A stretch of DNA of 64,000 nucleotides from Ferruginibacter sp. (GTDB lineage: Bacteria > Bacteroidota > Bacteroidia > Chitinophagales > Chitinophagaceae), in contig JAOQAK010000002.1 in the NCBI GenBank assembly GCA_025963635.1, positions 306,003 through 370,002 of the forward strand, given 5' to 3'. Positions within the stretch are counted from its first letter, which is position 1. The number at the start of each line of letters is the position of its first letter. The translations under genes were made by a program, and so were the position numbers. Shown here in pieces: positions 54,870-64,000 of this stretch. A model generated the notes under the pieces. That model was given only the letters and a program-made list of their open reading frames with translations. It had not been told where the DNA came from and made no database searches.

Positions 54870-56108
54870 TCAGAACGGGAAGCTAATTTTCCCCATGCTA
54901 ACAAATGGAATATCGCTGCTTCCATTGCCTATTTCAGTTTTACCTCCTGCGACTGCTTCATTTGCCAATACCGCAAACAACAGCGCTTCTTTTGCATCCG
55001 GGTTGATTCCCAGGGCATCGGTTGTTTGAAAGGAATAACCAGGTAATTGTTGCCGGATATTTTCCATCAATATTGGATTGTGCATTCCTCCTCCGCTGGT
55101 ATATACTACAACATCTGTTAACCCCGACGAAGATCTTTGGATCGCATCAACAATGGTATCTGCCGAAAACCGGTTTAAAGTGGCCATCAAATCCTCGTGC
55201 ATTATAGAACTCGTTCCCGCAGCAATATTTGCTTTATCCACATAAGCTAAATTAAACAATTCAGGCCCCGTGGTTTTTGGAAAATCCTTTTGAAAGAACT
55301 CATTTTTCTTTAATTCAAACAGCAACTTTTCATTGATTACCCCTTTACCCGCGATAGCAGATTGCTCATCAAAATATTTGCCACTAAAGTTTTGCTGTAC
55401 AAATGCATCCATCAAAGTATTACCGGGACCAGTGTCTGTACTGAACACTTTTTCCCCATCCAGATCGCCGGGCAGGTAGGTGAAATTGGCGATGCCGCCG
55501 ATATTTAAGAGTATCCTGTTTTCTCCCTTCTTGCTGAAAATTAAAAAATCGCCATATACCGCCAACGGGGCGCCCTCGCCGCCTGCCGCAATGTGTTTTT
55601 GCCTGAAATCACTGATGGTTATAATGCCGGTCTTTACTGCCAAATGATCACCATCGCCGATCTGTAAAGTTGCATTGGGGAATTTCTCCTGCCCATGTAG
55701 AAATTTTGGCGCATGGTAAATGGTTTGTCCATGACTTGCAACCAGGTCTACAGTCGCGGGATCTATCTTCCATTTTTTTAAACAATCATTGATAATGTTG
55801 GCATGTTGTACAGCAATCCATTCATTCAGCAGGCATACTTTCTCCAGGTCCACTGCACGCTTAGAAAATACTGATTTTATCTCCTGCCGGTAATCATCGG
55901 GGTAACTCACCGTTTCAAATTGAATAATATCAATTTCGGTGTCGGGGCCAAATCCTTTACATCGGCAAAGTGCCACATCCAGCCCATCTACCGAAGTACC
56001 GCTCATTAAACCAATAATTAACCTGGATGGACTTTGCCCCATGTTGAACAAGCGGTTAATATTCGCATTCATTATTTGCGGTTTTGTGCGGTAATTCTTA
56101 TAAATCAT
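54870..56108 (-). CDS. anmK: Anhydro-N-acetylmuramic acid kinase
   Basis: 412 residues; converts anhydroMurNAc to MurNAc-6-P, the substrate of MurQ. Motifs: IIGLMSGTSVDGLDVALC (phosphate loop), LVASHGQTIYHAP, NIGGIANFTYLPG, DTGPGNTLMDAF, TSGGGMHNPILM. The family homology starts near residue 30; alternative ATGs are at 56072 and 56042. A CATATTTG (one mismatch to -7 consensus, 56111-56118) lies 2 nt upstream of the chosen ATG. It is divergent from the DeoR gene. Confidence 0.95.
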   Translation of the reverse strand: MIYKNYRTKPQIMNANINRLFNMGQSPSRLIIGLMSGTSVDGLDVALCRCKGFGPDTEIDIIQFETVSYPDDYRQEIKSVFSKRAVDLEKVCLLNEWIAVQHANIINDCLKKWKIDPATVDLVASHGQTIYHAPKFLHGQEKFPNATLQIGDGDHLAVKTGIITISDFRQKHIAAGGEGAPLAVYGDFLIFSKKGENRILLNIGGIANFTYLPGDLDGEKVFSTDTGPGNTLMDAFVQQNFSGKYFDEQSAIAGKGVINEKLLFELKKNEFFQKDFPKTTGPELFNLAYVDKANIAAGTSSIMHEDLMATLNRFSADTIVDAIQRSSSGLTDVVVYTSGGGMHNPILMENIRQQLPGYSFQTTDALGINPDAKEALLFAVLANEAVAGGKTEIGNGSSDIPFVSMGKISFPF

Positions 56109-56180
56109 TACAAATATGCAGAAATTATTTTATAATTTAATTTCTTTTGCGTATTTATGCAATTAAAACTAACACTCTGT

Positions 56181-56927
56181 ATGCTTAAGAAGGAACGCCA
56201 TGCCTATATTATGCATGAAATAGACATCCATAATAAGGTTTTGTCGTCTGATTTATCCATACAACTTACTGTTTCCGAAGACACCATCCGCCGCGACCTT
56301 CAGGAACTGGATGAAAAAGGAATTCTTACAAAAGTACATGGCGGGGCACTGTCCAAATCCTTTCATTTTACACTTCAGAATAATACTGTTTATTCGCAAC
56401 CCGAAAAGAAAATCATCGCACAAAAGGCAAGAGAATTAATAAAGGATGGGATGTTGGTTCTATTATCCGGCGGTACCACCATTATTGAATTAATTAAATC
56501 GTTGCCACCTGAACTGAATGCCACATTCATTACGGTAAGTATTCCAACTGCTTTGGAATTATTAGATCATCCCAATGGAGAAGTCATTTTTATCGGGAAT
56601 AAGTTGCTGAAAAATGCACAGATGTCAGTGGGTGCGGAAGTGGTTCAGCGGTTAAGCGAAATCAAGTGCGATCTCTGTTTTTTAGGTACCAACAGTATTG
56701 ATGTGGAAAATGGCATTACTGATCTCGACCTTGAGGTAATTGAAGTAAAAAGAGCCATGATCCGGAGCGCAAAAAAAACCGTTTCCTTGTCCATTTCAAA
56801 AAAGCTCAATACTGTTCAGCGAATGGTTGTATGTAAAATTGAAGCCGTGGATATTCTCATTACGGAACTGGATGCAGACGATGAATTGCTACAACCTTAT
56901 CGATCCAAAGGAGTTACTGTTATTTAA
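56181..56927 (+). CDS. DeoR/GlpR-family transcriptional regulator
   Basis: 248 residues. N-terminal winged helix (MLKKERHAYIMHEIDIHNKV, LTVSEDTIRRDLQELDEKGILTKVHGGAL) and a C-terminal sugar-phosphate sensor domain of the isomerase type (LLSGGTTIIELIKSLPP, FLGTNSIDVENGITD). An ATG at 56157 would add eight residues without homology. It is divergent from anmK (gap under 75 nt) and 24 nt upstream of susC, so a joint control of both sides by MurNAc- or GlcNAc-phosphate is a reasonable guess. Confidence 0.92.
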   Translation: MLKKERHAYIMHEIDIHNKVLSSDLSIQLTVSEDTIRRDLQELDEKGILTKVHGGALSKSFHFTLQNNTVYSQPEKKIIAQKARELIKDGMLVLLSGGTTIIELIKSLPPELNATFITVSIPTALELLDHPNGEVIFIGNKLLKNAQMSVGAEVVQRLSEIKCDLCFLGTNSIDVENGITDLDLEVIEVKRAMIRSAKKTVSLSISKKLNTVQRMVVCKIEAVDILITELDADDELLQPYRSKGVTVI

Positions 56928-56951
56928 ATAATCAACCAAAAAAACTGTTTT

Positions 56952-59900
56952 ATGGAAATCAAACAATTTTATTTCCAGGGCAAATTGAAGAACCTTCTTT
57001 TGCTACTGGTATTTAATATGGTTATTGCCTGTTCATTTGCACAGGTTGACATCTCAGGGAAGGTTTCCGGTAAAAGCGGCAATCTTGCTTCTCCTTCCGA
57101 TGCCATCGCCGGCATTTCCGTTACCGTGAAAGGCACGCAGTACGGCACAGGGTCAGACAACAATGGTCAGTACAAACTGAATGTACCGCTTAAACCCGGC
57201 AGGTATACGCTGGTATTTTCCGGCATAGGTTACCAGACTACGGAAGTGCCGATAACCATTGGTGCTGCAGCGGATTACCCGGTGGATGCGCATCTATCAG
57301 ACAGGGTTTCTGATATGGATGAGGTGGTAGTAACGGGTACTTCGGCAGGAACCACCCGCCGGCAACTGGGAAGTTATATCAGTACGGTAAACGCGGATGA
57401 TTTAACTAAGGGCGCCTCGGGGAATGTTTTGGCAGCTTTGCAGGGTAAAACCGCGGGAGCACAGATTACCCAAAATTCCGGTGACCCCGGCGGCGGAGTA
57501 AGCGTTCGGCTGCGAGGCATCAGTTCAATTTCTTCTTCCTCTGAACCATTGTATATTATTGACGGGGTAATCGTGAATAACGGTACCAACCGGGTCACCA
57601 ACACCCAGGGGAATTATGACGGATCTACTTTTGTAGGCAATATCGGGCAGAGCAGGATGGTAGATGTTAGTCCCCAGGATATTGACAGGGTGGAAGTTTT
57701 GAATGGCGCTGCGGCTGCTGCGATTTATGGCAGCCGTGCCAATGCAGGCGTAGTGCAAATCTTTACCAAAAGAGGGAAAACAGGGGCGCCCAAAATTAAC
57801 TTCACCACATCGATGCTCTTTAATAACCTTCGTAAAAAAGTAGAAGTAAACAGGGCGCCTATCAAATTTGGCGGCCCAACAGACGGTGTGGGGGCCCAAA
57901 CACAGGATATCCTTACTCCAACGCTAACCAATACCACACCGGTAACCCGCTATGATTACCAGGATTACATTTTCCGGAGCGCCATTGGTACAGACAATAA
58001 TGTATCGATCAGTGGGGGATCTGATAAAACAAAATACTACGTTTCCGGATCTTATTTCTTCAACCAGGGCATCATAAAAAATACAGATTTCCAGCGGTAT
58101 AGTTTCCGCACTAATGTTGATCAAACCATCAACAAGTGGTTGACTTTTAATATCGGCCTGAACTACATTAACAGTTCTGCCAATGAAAAACCGGATGGCA
58201 ACTCCTTTTATTCTCCAATGAATTCCGTTACCATTATCGGCAATTTTCACAATATACAGCAGCGGGATGCACTTGGAAATATTATGGCGGTTGGAGAAAG
58301 AGGACGAGCCAACCCGGTATCGGTAATAGAAGATATCAAACAAAAGCAATCTACCAACCGGGTGATCGCCAATGCCGGATTGAAGCTGATGCCCATCAGG
58401 CGCTTAACCATCGATTATTCAATGGGTATTGATAATTACGGGCAAAGTGGCACCACCTATATTCCTCCCTTTGCATACAACGTGAACACCGCTTTTTTTG
58501 GCGGCGGTCCAACACTTGACCCGACGCAAAACGGTTACTCCAGTGTGGGCAATGATAATTTCTTTGGCATCAATCACGATATCAACGCAACTTATAACAT
58601 CGACATTACGCCAAAAATAAACTCCGTTACACAGGTTGGCTTTTCGCAGCAATATGAAAAAAACAATTACAGCCTGTTGCAGGGAAGGGGCATGGCGCCT
58701 TTTGTGCAAACCGTAAATGGCGCCAGCACAATACTCCCCGGAACAGATGACAGGAGCGAGTTGTCCGTCACCGGTTATTTTATACAGCAAAACTTTAAAT
58801 ACCGCAATCAATTCTTTATCACAGGCGCCGTGCGGCAGGATGGGTCTTCTGTGTTCGGTAAAAACCAGCGTAACCAGGTGTATACCAAGGCAAGTGGCAG
58901 CTATGTTATTTCGGGCGCAGATTTCTGGACAGATATGGGACTATCCAAATGGTGGGATCTTGCCAAAATCCGTGTAGCGTATGGCGAAAGTGGAAACCTC
59001 ACCGGCATTGGTGCCTACGAACGTTTCAATACCTATGCAGCATCTTCCTTTATCGGCAGAACCTCTTTGAATTCAAGCAGCACACTGGCCAACGAAATTG
59101 TAAAACCTGAAAGGCAGAAGGAACTGGAATATGGTGTTGATTTGTCATTTTTTTCCAGCAGGCTGGGGTTAACATTAAATATTTATAATAAGAAAGTAAA
59201 TGACTTGCTGATCAACAGGTTTATCGCTCCCACCAGTGGGTTTTCGGCTTTGAAAGATAATTTCGGATCCTTGGAAAATAAAGGGTTTGAAATTGTATTG
59301 ACCGGCAAACCAATAGCAACCAGGGACGTGCAATGGGAGATCACCGGTATTTTTAACCGCAATAGGAATAAAGCCACCAACATCGGGCAGGCATTGAACC
59401 TGCTCACGACTAATAGTGGTGCACCGGTTTCAATTATTCAAGGCCAGCCGATCGGGGTGTTTTATGGAACTTTCTTTGCTACCGATGCAAGTGGTACCCA
59501 GGTAAAAAATGCTTCGGGAATACCGCAAACAGAAAAGGGCGTTCAGAACAGTGTGTTGGTATATACACCTGCAAGAGATGCCAATGGATTACCAACCGCT
59601 TCCGCCGCCACCTTGCGGAAGATAATTGGTGACCCAAACCCAGATTACACTGGCAGCCTTGTGAACGAAGTGAGGTATAAGAAATTAGGATTGCGGGTAC
59701 AAATTGATGCCGTGCAGGGAGTAGATGTGTTTAATGCGGATTTCAGAACAAGGCAGGGTGTAGGCAATGGTAAGGTTGCCGAACAGGAAGACCTGGGCCA
59801 GGTGCCCCGCGGTTATATTGCCGGTATTTATGCAATAGAAGAATGGCGTGTTGATAATGGTGCTTATGTAAAACTTCGTGAAGTATCATTGAGCTATGAT

Positions 59901-60092
59901 TTTGGAAAGATCGGTAATATGAGCAATTTGGGTATCAGCCTTAGCGGCCGCAACCTGGTGAGCTGGGATAATTACAAAGGGTACGATCCGGAAGTAAATG
60001 CGGGCGGACAGAGTACTATCCTCCGTGGAATTGACTTTGGTGCTGTGCCCATTCCTAGAACAATTAGTTTCAGCATTAAAGCACAGTTTTAA
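56952..60092 (+). CDS. SusC/RagA-family TonB-linked outer-membrane protein
   Basis: 1046 residues. Signal peptide (ACSFAQ end), carboxypeptidase-like domain (VDISGKVSGKSG..GISVTVKGTQYGTGSDNNGQ), then the SusC plug start DEVVVTGTSAG, LQGKTAGAQITQNSGDPGGGVSVRLRG style block and a 22-strand barrel to the final Phe. It imports oligosaccharides or similar with the neighbouring SusD lid, energised by TonB-ExbBD. First structural gene after DeoR, 24 nt apart. Confidence 0.95.
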   Translation: MEIKQFYFQGKLKNLLLLLVFNMVIACSFAQVDISGKVSGKSGNLASPSDAIAGISVTVKGTQYGTGSDNNGQYKLNVPLKPGRYTLVFSGIGYQTTEVPITIGAAADYPVDAHLSDRVSDMDEVVVTGTSAGTTRRQLGSYISTVNADDLTKGASGNVLAALQGKTAGAQITQNSGDPGGGVSVRLRGISSISSSSEPLYIIDGVIVNNGTNRVTNTQGNYDGSTFVGNIGQSRMVDVSPQDIDRVEVLNGAAAAAIYGSRANAGVVQIFTKRGKTGAPKINFTTSMLFNNLRKKVEVNRAPIKFGGPTDGVGAQTQDILTPTLTNTTPVTRYDYQDYIFRSAIGTDNNVSISGGSDKTKYYVSGSYFFNQGIIKNTDFQRYSFRTNVDQTINKWLTFNIGLNYINSSANEKPDGNSFYSPMNSVTIIGNFHNIQQRDALGNIMAVGERGRANPVSVIEDIKQKQSTNRVIANAGLKLMPIRRLTIDYSMGIDNYGQSGTTYIPPFAYNVNTAFFGGGPTLDPTQNGYSSVGNDNFFGINHDINATYNIDITPKINSVTQVGFSQQYEKNNYSLLQGRGMAPFVQTVNGASTILPGTDDRSELSVTGYFIQQNFKYRNQFFITGAVRQDGSSVFGKNQRNQVYTKASGSYVISGADFWTDMGLSKWWDLAKIRVAYGESGNLTGIGAYERFNTYAASSFIGRTSLNSSSTLANEIVKPERQKELEYGVDLSFFSSRLGLTLNIYNKKVNDLLINRFIAPTSGFSALKDNFGSLENKGFEIVLTGKPIATRDVQWEITGIFNRNRNKATNIGQALNLLTTNSGAPVSIIQGQPIGVFYGTFFATDASGTQVKNASGIPQTEKGVQNSVLVYTPARDANGLPTASAATLRKIIGDPNPDYTGSLVNEVRYKKLGLRVQIDAVQGVDVFNADFRTRQGVGNGKVAEQEDLGQVPRGYIAGIYAIEEWRVDNGAYVKLREVSLSYDFGKIGNMSNLGISLSGRNLVSWDNYKGYDPEVNAGGQSTILRGIDFGAVPIPRTISFSIKAQF

Positions 60093-60110
60093 TCCTCTAA
60101 AAAAATTATT

Positions 60111-61403
60111 ATGAATAAGCTAATTCAATCAACTATTTATAGTGGCCTGGGAGTGCTTTTATTAACCGCCGGCTGCAAAAAAGACTTTGATAATCCGAAT
60201 GCGGCAACTGCATCGCAGGTATTAAATTCGGCCAAGGGGCTGATGGGAGCAGCCGTGGGGATACATCGCACGTACTCACTTAATGTTGCGCCGGGTGTAG
60301 CTGACGCAAATGGTTTTGTAACCAAGGAAGTAATTCTGTTGAATGCCGGAAATACTTCTGAACTGCAGCTCACCACCGGTGGCACCGCTGTGGATGGAAC
60401 CAATGCATTGTTAAGCAATATCTGGACAACCGCTAATAAGTGTATTTATGATGCAAATAATATCATTAACGGAGCGGCCCAGTTGGGCGATAAGGGCTAT
60501 GCAAGTGGATTGATCGGGTATAGCTCTATTATTAAGGCGCTTTCCATCGGAAGTCTTTCGATGTTTTGGGAAAAAGTGCCTGATACGGTGGGCACTTCTG
60601 CCACTGCATTTATCGACAGGATGCAGGGGTACAACAGGGCGATTGCAACCATTGATAAAGCGCTGGCCACCATCAGCGCCAATCCTATCAGTTCCGGGTT
60701 TCTAAGCGATCTTCCTCCTGGCATCGATATCATCAACACACTGAATGCATTAAAAGCAAGATACAGTTTGTTCACAGGTAATTATGCTGCTGCACTGGCT
60801 GCTGCCAACACGGTTGATCTTACTAAAAAATCAACCTTTAATTTCGATGCGGCTGTTGCAAATCCTGTGTATGCTTCGGCAACATCCACCAATAATCTTT
60901 ATCAACCCGTAGATTCTACATTAGGGCTTCCTGTTGATATAGCGCCCAATCTTGCGGACAAACGGATACCTTTTTATACTTCTATCAATGCCACCATTAA
61001 TCCAAGGTTCAGGCTCAACGGTTTCTGGAATACCGCAACCACACCCATTCCTATTTATTTCCCGGGCGAGATGACATTGATTAAGGCGGAGGCTTACGCC
61101 CGCCAGGTTACTCCCGACCTAACCAATGCAGTGATAGAATTAAACAAAGTAGTAACGAAAAAACCTGCCAACGATCCCCTAGCATTGGGTGCAGATTTGC
61201 CTGCAATTGCCCCCACTACGGTTAATGAAGTATTGCTGGAAATTTACCGCAATCGCTCCATAGAACTGTATTTGTCTGGGTTGAAGCTGGAAGATATGAG
61301 GAGATTTGGAAGAGCTACCACAGAGCGCAAACGAAACTTATTCCCGTATCCATTCAGGGAGCGGGATAGCAATCCCAACACGCCTGCAGACCCTGCGTTT
61401 TAA
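60111..61403 (+). CDS. SusD/RagB-family nutrient-binding lipoprotein
   Basis: 430 residues. Lipobox LTAGC places it on the cell surface. TPR-type helices and the C-terminal EVLLEIYRNRSIELYLSGLKLEDMRRFGR block are typical. It caps the SusC barrel and binds the substrate. It is 18 nt after susC and followed by a terminator, so the operon is probably DeoR-susC-susD, with the GH97 gene separately transcribed. Confidence 0.94.
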   Translation: MNKLIQSTIYSGLGVLLLTAGCKKDFDNPNAATASQVLNSAKGLMGAAVGIHRTYSLNVAPGVADANGFVTKEVILLNAGNTSELQLTTGGTAVDGTNALLSNIWTTANKCIYDANNIINGAAQLGDKGYASGLIGYSSIIKALSIGSLSMFWEKVPDTVGTSATAFIDRMQGYNRAIATIDKALATISANPISSGFLSDLPPGIDIINTLNALKARYSLFTGNYAAALAAANTVDLTKKSTFNFDAAVANPVYASATSTNNLYQPVDSTLGLPVDIAPNLADKRIPFYTSINATINPRFRLNGFWNTATTPIPIYFPGEMTLIKAEAYARQVTPDLTNAVIELNKVVTKKPANDPLALGADLPAIAPTTVNEVLLEIYRNRSIELYLSGLKLEDMRRFGRATTERKRNLFPYPFRERDSNPNTPADPAF

Positions 61404-61431
61404 TGATCTCAAATCCTTTCCTCTAATACCC

Positions 61432-61458
61432 ATAAAAGCCCTGATGAAGGGCTTTTAT
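61432..61458 (+). terminator. Terminator after susD
   Basis: ATAAAAGCCC (61432-61441), loop of 7, GGGCTTTTAT (61449-61458), perfect 10-bp stem. Confidence 0.75.
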
Positions 61459-61617
61459 ATTTTGAGTTGTTCATGAAGTTGAACTGCTAATTAACGAATT
61501 TCCCATGCATTCTAAAATAGCGACAAATGCAAAAATTTTGTTACACAGATTGATGTAATATTGCTTTAATAACTGATTTGTAACTGCTCTGCTTTATAAC
61601 CATTTTAATATCAAAAA

Positions 61618-63765
61618 ATGCCTGCCAAATTTATTTCAACCTGTTTTCTTATTGTAACATTAATGCCAGTGATGCTTGCGCAAAAGGCAACTTCTATCAA
61701 TGTGCAAATGAATAATGTTCAGCTTGTTTTTACCCTGGATGAAAAAGGAACTCCGCAATATGCTGTGAATTATAGAGGCGTGCCGGTTATTAAAAAGTCG
61801 TCACTGGGTTTGCAACTTTCCGATGTTTCGCTTGATAACAACTTCGAAATAAAAGGCATCGACAGTACTGTTTATGATACTAACTGGAAGCCGGTACTGG
61901 GAGAAGTTAGCGAGGTACGGGATCATCACAAGGAGTTAACCATTCATTTAAAACAAACAAATGCAGGAGGGAAACTGATGAATATTATTTTCAGGGTGTT
62001 TGAAGATGGGGTAGGGTTCCGGTATGATTTTCCAAAGCAGCAGGATTTAAAATATTTCGTGGTAACGGATGAGCATACTCAGTTTAATTTTGCAGGAGAT
62101 CACAAGGCTTTTTGGATACCGGGTGATTACGATACCAACGAATACCCCTATACCCACAGCAGGCTTTCGGCAATCGACAATCGCAAGCTGGTGGAGACCT
62201 CTACAGATATTGCTGTTCGTGTAGCGCCGGATCCTTACGCCGTACAAACGCCATTGATGCTCACCACCGATAATGGCCTGTACATCAATATTCATGAAGC
62301 GGCGCTGGTAAATTATCCCGCCATGCAATTACATGTGAATCAGAAAACTTTTTCGCTCTCTTCCAGGCTGGTGCCCGATCCTGTTGGAAATAAAGCCTAT
62401 TTACATGCACCCTGTGCCACTCCCTGGAGAACAATTATCATTAGTAATAAAGCAACGGACATCCTCGCTTCCAAAATGATCCTGAATTTAAACGAGCCAT
62501 CAAAACTTGACAATACAGATTGGATTAAACCAATGAAATTTATCGGGGTATGGTGGGAGATGCAAACGGGGAAAGGCAGCTGGAATTATTCTGATGCGTC
62601 AGACAATGTGGATGCCAATGGCAAACTGGTACCTAACGGCAAGCACTCAGCGAATACTGCGAATGTAAAACGTTACATCGATTTTGCCGCTGCAAACGGT
62701 ATAAAGGGAGTATTGGTGGAAGGCTGGAATTATGGTTGGGAAGATTGGTTCGGAAACTGGAAAGAGAAAACTTTTGATTTTGTAAAGCCTTACCCCGATT
62801 TTGACGTGGAAGCATTACAACAATATGCCGCCTCAAAAAATGTAAACATTATCATGCACAATGAAACCTCCGGCGGTGCCACGGATTATGAGCGGCAATT
62901 GGATACGGCTTACCGCTTCATGAACCGGTTTGGTTATGTGGCCGTAAAAACAGGCTATGTCGGAAAGATCATCCCAAGAGGAGAACATCACGATGGCCAG
63001 TGGATGATTGATCATTATATAAGAGTTGCACAAAAAGCCGCTGATCACAAAGTAATGGTGGATATGCACGAGACGGTTCGGCCAACGGGTTTAAACCGTA
63101 CGTATCCCAACTGGATTGCCAATGAAGCAGGCAGGGGAAATGAGTACAATGCCTTTAGTATTGGCAGCTCGCCGGATCATGAAACCATTCTGCCGTTTAC
63201 CCGGTGTATGGGCGGACCAATGGATTATACCCCCGGCATTTTCAAGTTAAGAGGATATGTACCCGGTGCCCCCCAAAGGCAAATGCACTCAACACTCGCC
63301 AAGCAGCTTGCCTTATACGTTACCCTGTATAGCCCATTGCAAATGGCTGCAGATCTCCCGGAAAATTATGCGGAACACATGGATGCTTTCCAGTTTATAA
63401 AAGATGTGGCGGCAGATTGGCAGGATACGAAAATTATTGAAGCAGAGCCGGGTGAATATATCACCATCGCAAGAAAAGAAAAGGGTTCAGCGAATTGGTT
63501 TGCAGGAGCCATTACCGGCGAAAACAGCCGTAAAGCTTTACTGCCACTTGACTTTTTAGACAATGGCGCAAAATACGTGGCAACCATTTACAGGGATGCA
63601 GCAAATGCCGATTGGAAGAATAATCCCGGGGCGTATGTCATAGAGAAATTCTTAGTAGATGAGAAAACCCGCTTATCATTGTCACTTGCCAATGGTGGTG
63701 GTGCAGCTGTGAGCATATTGCCTGCATCTGCCAGTGATTTGAAAGCTTTGAAGAAGTACAGGTGA
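61618..63765 (+). CDS. GH97-family glycoside hydrolase (SusB-like, inverting)
   Basis: 715 residues, signal peptide (LMPVMLAQ) and the GH97 layout: N-terminal beta-supersandwich, TIM barrel from about 280, C-terminal beta domain. Acidic residues of SusB are conserved with constant offset: Glu416, Glu485, Glu503 and Glu509 correspond to SusB Glu439, Glu508, Glu526 and Glu532, while the retaining-type nucleophile Asp is replaced (VKTGYVG). So it should hydrolyse an alpha-glycoside (alpha-glucosidase type) with inversion. It lies after the susD terminator, 215 nt away. Confidence 0.92.
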   Translation: MPAKFISTCFLIVTLMPVMLAQKATSINVQMNNVQLVFTLDEKGTPQYAVNYRGVPVIKKSSLGLQLSDVSLDNNFEIKGIDSTVYDTNWKPVLGEVSEVRDHHKELTIHLKQTNAGGKLMNIIFRVFEDGVGFRYDFPKQQDLKYFVVTDEHTQFNFAGDHKAFWIPGDYDTNEYPYTHSRLSAIDNRKLVETSTDIAVRVAPDPYAVQTPLMLTTDNGLYINIHEAALVNYPAMQLHVNQKTFSLSSRLVPDPVGNKAYLHAPCATPWRTIIISNKATDILASKMILNLNEPSKLDNTDWIKPMKFIGVWWEMQTGKGSWNYSDASDNVDANGKLVPNGKHSANTANVKRYIDFAAANGIKGVLVEGWNYGWEDWFGNWKEKTFDFVKPYPDFDVEALQQYAASKNVNIIMHNETSGGATDYERQLDTAYRFMNRFGYVAVKTGYVGKIIPRGEHHDGQWMIDHYIRVAQKAADHKVMVDMHETVRPTGLNRTYPNWIANEAGRGNEYNAFSIGSSPDHETILPFTRCMGGPMDYTPGIFKLRGYVPGAPQRQMHSTLAKQLALYVTLYSPLQMAADLPENYAEHMDAFQFIKDVAADWQDTKIIEAEPGEYITIARKEKGSANWFAGAITGENSRKALLPLDFLDNGAKYVATIYRDAANADWKNNPGAYVIEKFLVDEKTRLSLSLANGGGAAVSILPASASDLKALKKYR

Positions 63766-63790
63766 GTGGTCAGCACTCCAGGCTGATAGT

Positions 63791-63850
63791 GGTCGGCACC
63801 GCAGGTCAGACCCAATCCCCGTAGTAGCGGTCAGACCTGCGGTGCCGACC
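63791..63850. repeat. 22-bp inverted repeat after GH97 gene
   Basis: GGTCGGCACCGCAGGTCAGACC (63791-63812) is complementary to 63829-63850 at 21 of 22 positions, loop 16 nt. GC-rich without T-run, so a repeat element rather than a clear terminator. It may end the GH97 mRNA or protect it. Confidence 0.7.
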
Positions 63851-63927
63851 GGTTTGTTGCTGCCCATAGCTGTAAATGTACAAGTGAGTGATTGCTATGA
63901 TACAACCAAACCTTTTTCTGCAGTATT

Positions 63928-64000
63928 TTATGCTGCTTTTTTGTAGTTGTCCACATACTTTGCCTGGTTATTGATTACCGCTACGGCCCTTAATGCTATT
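63928..64000 (-). CDS. C-terminus of a gene running off the right edge (partial)
   Basis: Minus-strand frame ending in TAA at 63928-63930 with residues IALRAVAVINNQAKYVDNY then KKAA. Twenty-three residues only; composition is protein-like, but length is too short to name a family. Confidence 0.3.
   Translation of the reverse strand, partial: IALRAVAVINNQAKYVDNYKKAA

Noticed and set aside
1..64000. tRNA, rRNA, CRISPR, prophage or transposase genes
   Set aside because: Looked for tRNA T-loop and rRNA signatures, regular direct repeats and transposase motifs; none seen.

Overview
This 64 kb window is a chromosomal segment of a Bacteroidota bacterium, most likely Chitinophagaceae or a close relative (an inference from gene families, not a database result). 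Supporting signs are a SusC/SusD pair, a GH97 enzyme, an S46 dipeptidyl-peptidase, DUF5606, WG repeats, moderate GC, and many copies of the Bacteroidota -7 promoter motif TANNTTTG just upstream of genes. I saw no rRNA, tRNA, CRISPR array, prophage or transposase gene. Most of the window is ordinary housekeeping sequence with short intergenic gaps.

Layout. 1-1.3 kb: start of a TonB-type outer-membrane barrel gene that runs off the left edge. 1.8-6 kb: PfkB sugar kinase, DUF5606 protein, M3 peptidase, small lipoprotein. 6-11.7 kb: Fur regulator, SCO protein, MerC protein, GH25 lysozyme, lytic transglycosylase, radical SAM/SPASM protein. 11.7-22 kb: AI-2E-type permease, MarR regulator, family-10-like glycosidase, cysS, an exo/endonuclease-phosphatase protein, a rhomboid tandem, a HAD phosphatase and an rlmD gene carrying an in-frame palindromic insertion. 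22-32.8 kb: thioredoxin-fold lipid/periplasm protein, parvulin PPIase, OmpA/PorT-type barrel, metF, S46 peptidase, a candidate structured RNA, a GH3-type acyl-amido synthetase, kdsB. 32.9-36.6 kb: the ATP-grasp / alpha-E / transglutaminase cluster. 36.6-51.6 kb: DUF2007, prohibitin, dnaN, recX, a WG-repeat protein, xseA-xseB, a nitrilase-family amidase, S41 peptidase, thiL, inositol-monophosphatase-like enzyme, GT2 glycosyltransferase, recA. 51.6-53.4 kb: a gene-poor stretch with an orphan terminator. 53.4-63.8 kb: cytochrome c, then murQ and anmK facing a DeoR-type regulator followed by susC, susD and a SusB-like GH97 enzyme, which together look like a nutrient-acquisition locus.

The most interesting features are: (i) a family of G/C-run palindromes that occur as inverted pairs around unrelated spacers, one of them inside the rlmD reading frame and adding about 113 codons; (ii) a candidate 135-nt rod-shaped RNA at about 30.1 kb with a consensus promoter, a perfect 14-bp closing stem and a T-run; (iii) a rhomboid whose catalytic Ser is Asn, next to an intact rhomboid; (iv) several genes whose -7 promoter element ends only 4-5 nt before the start codon, which implies leaderless mRNAs; (v) the murQ-anmK / DeoR-SusCD-GH97 arrangement.
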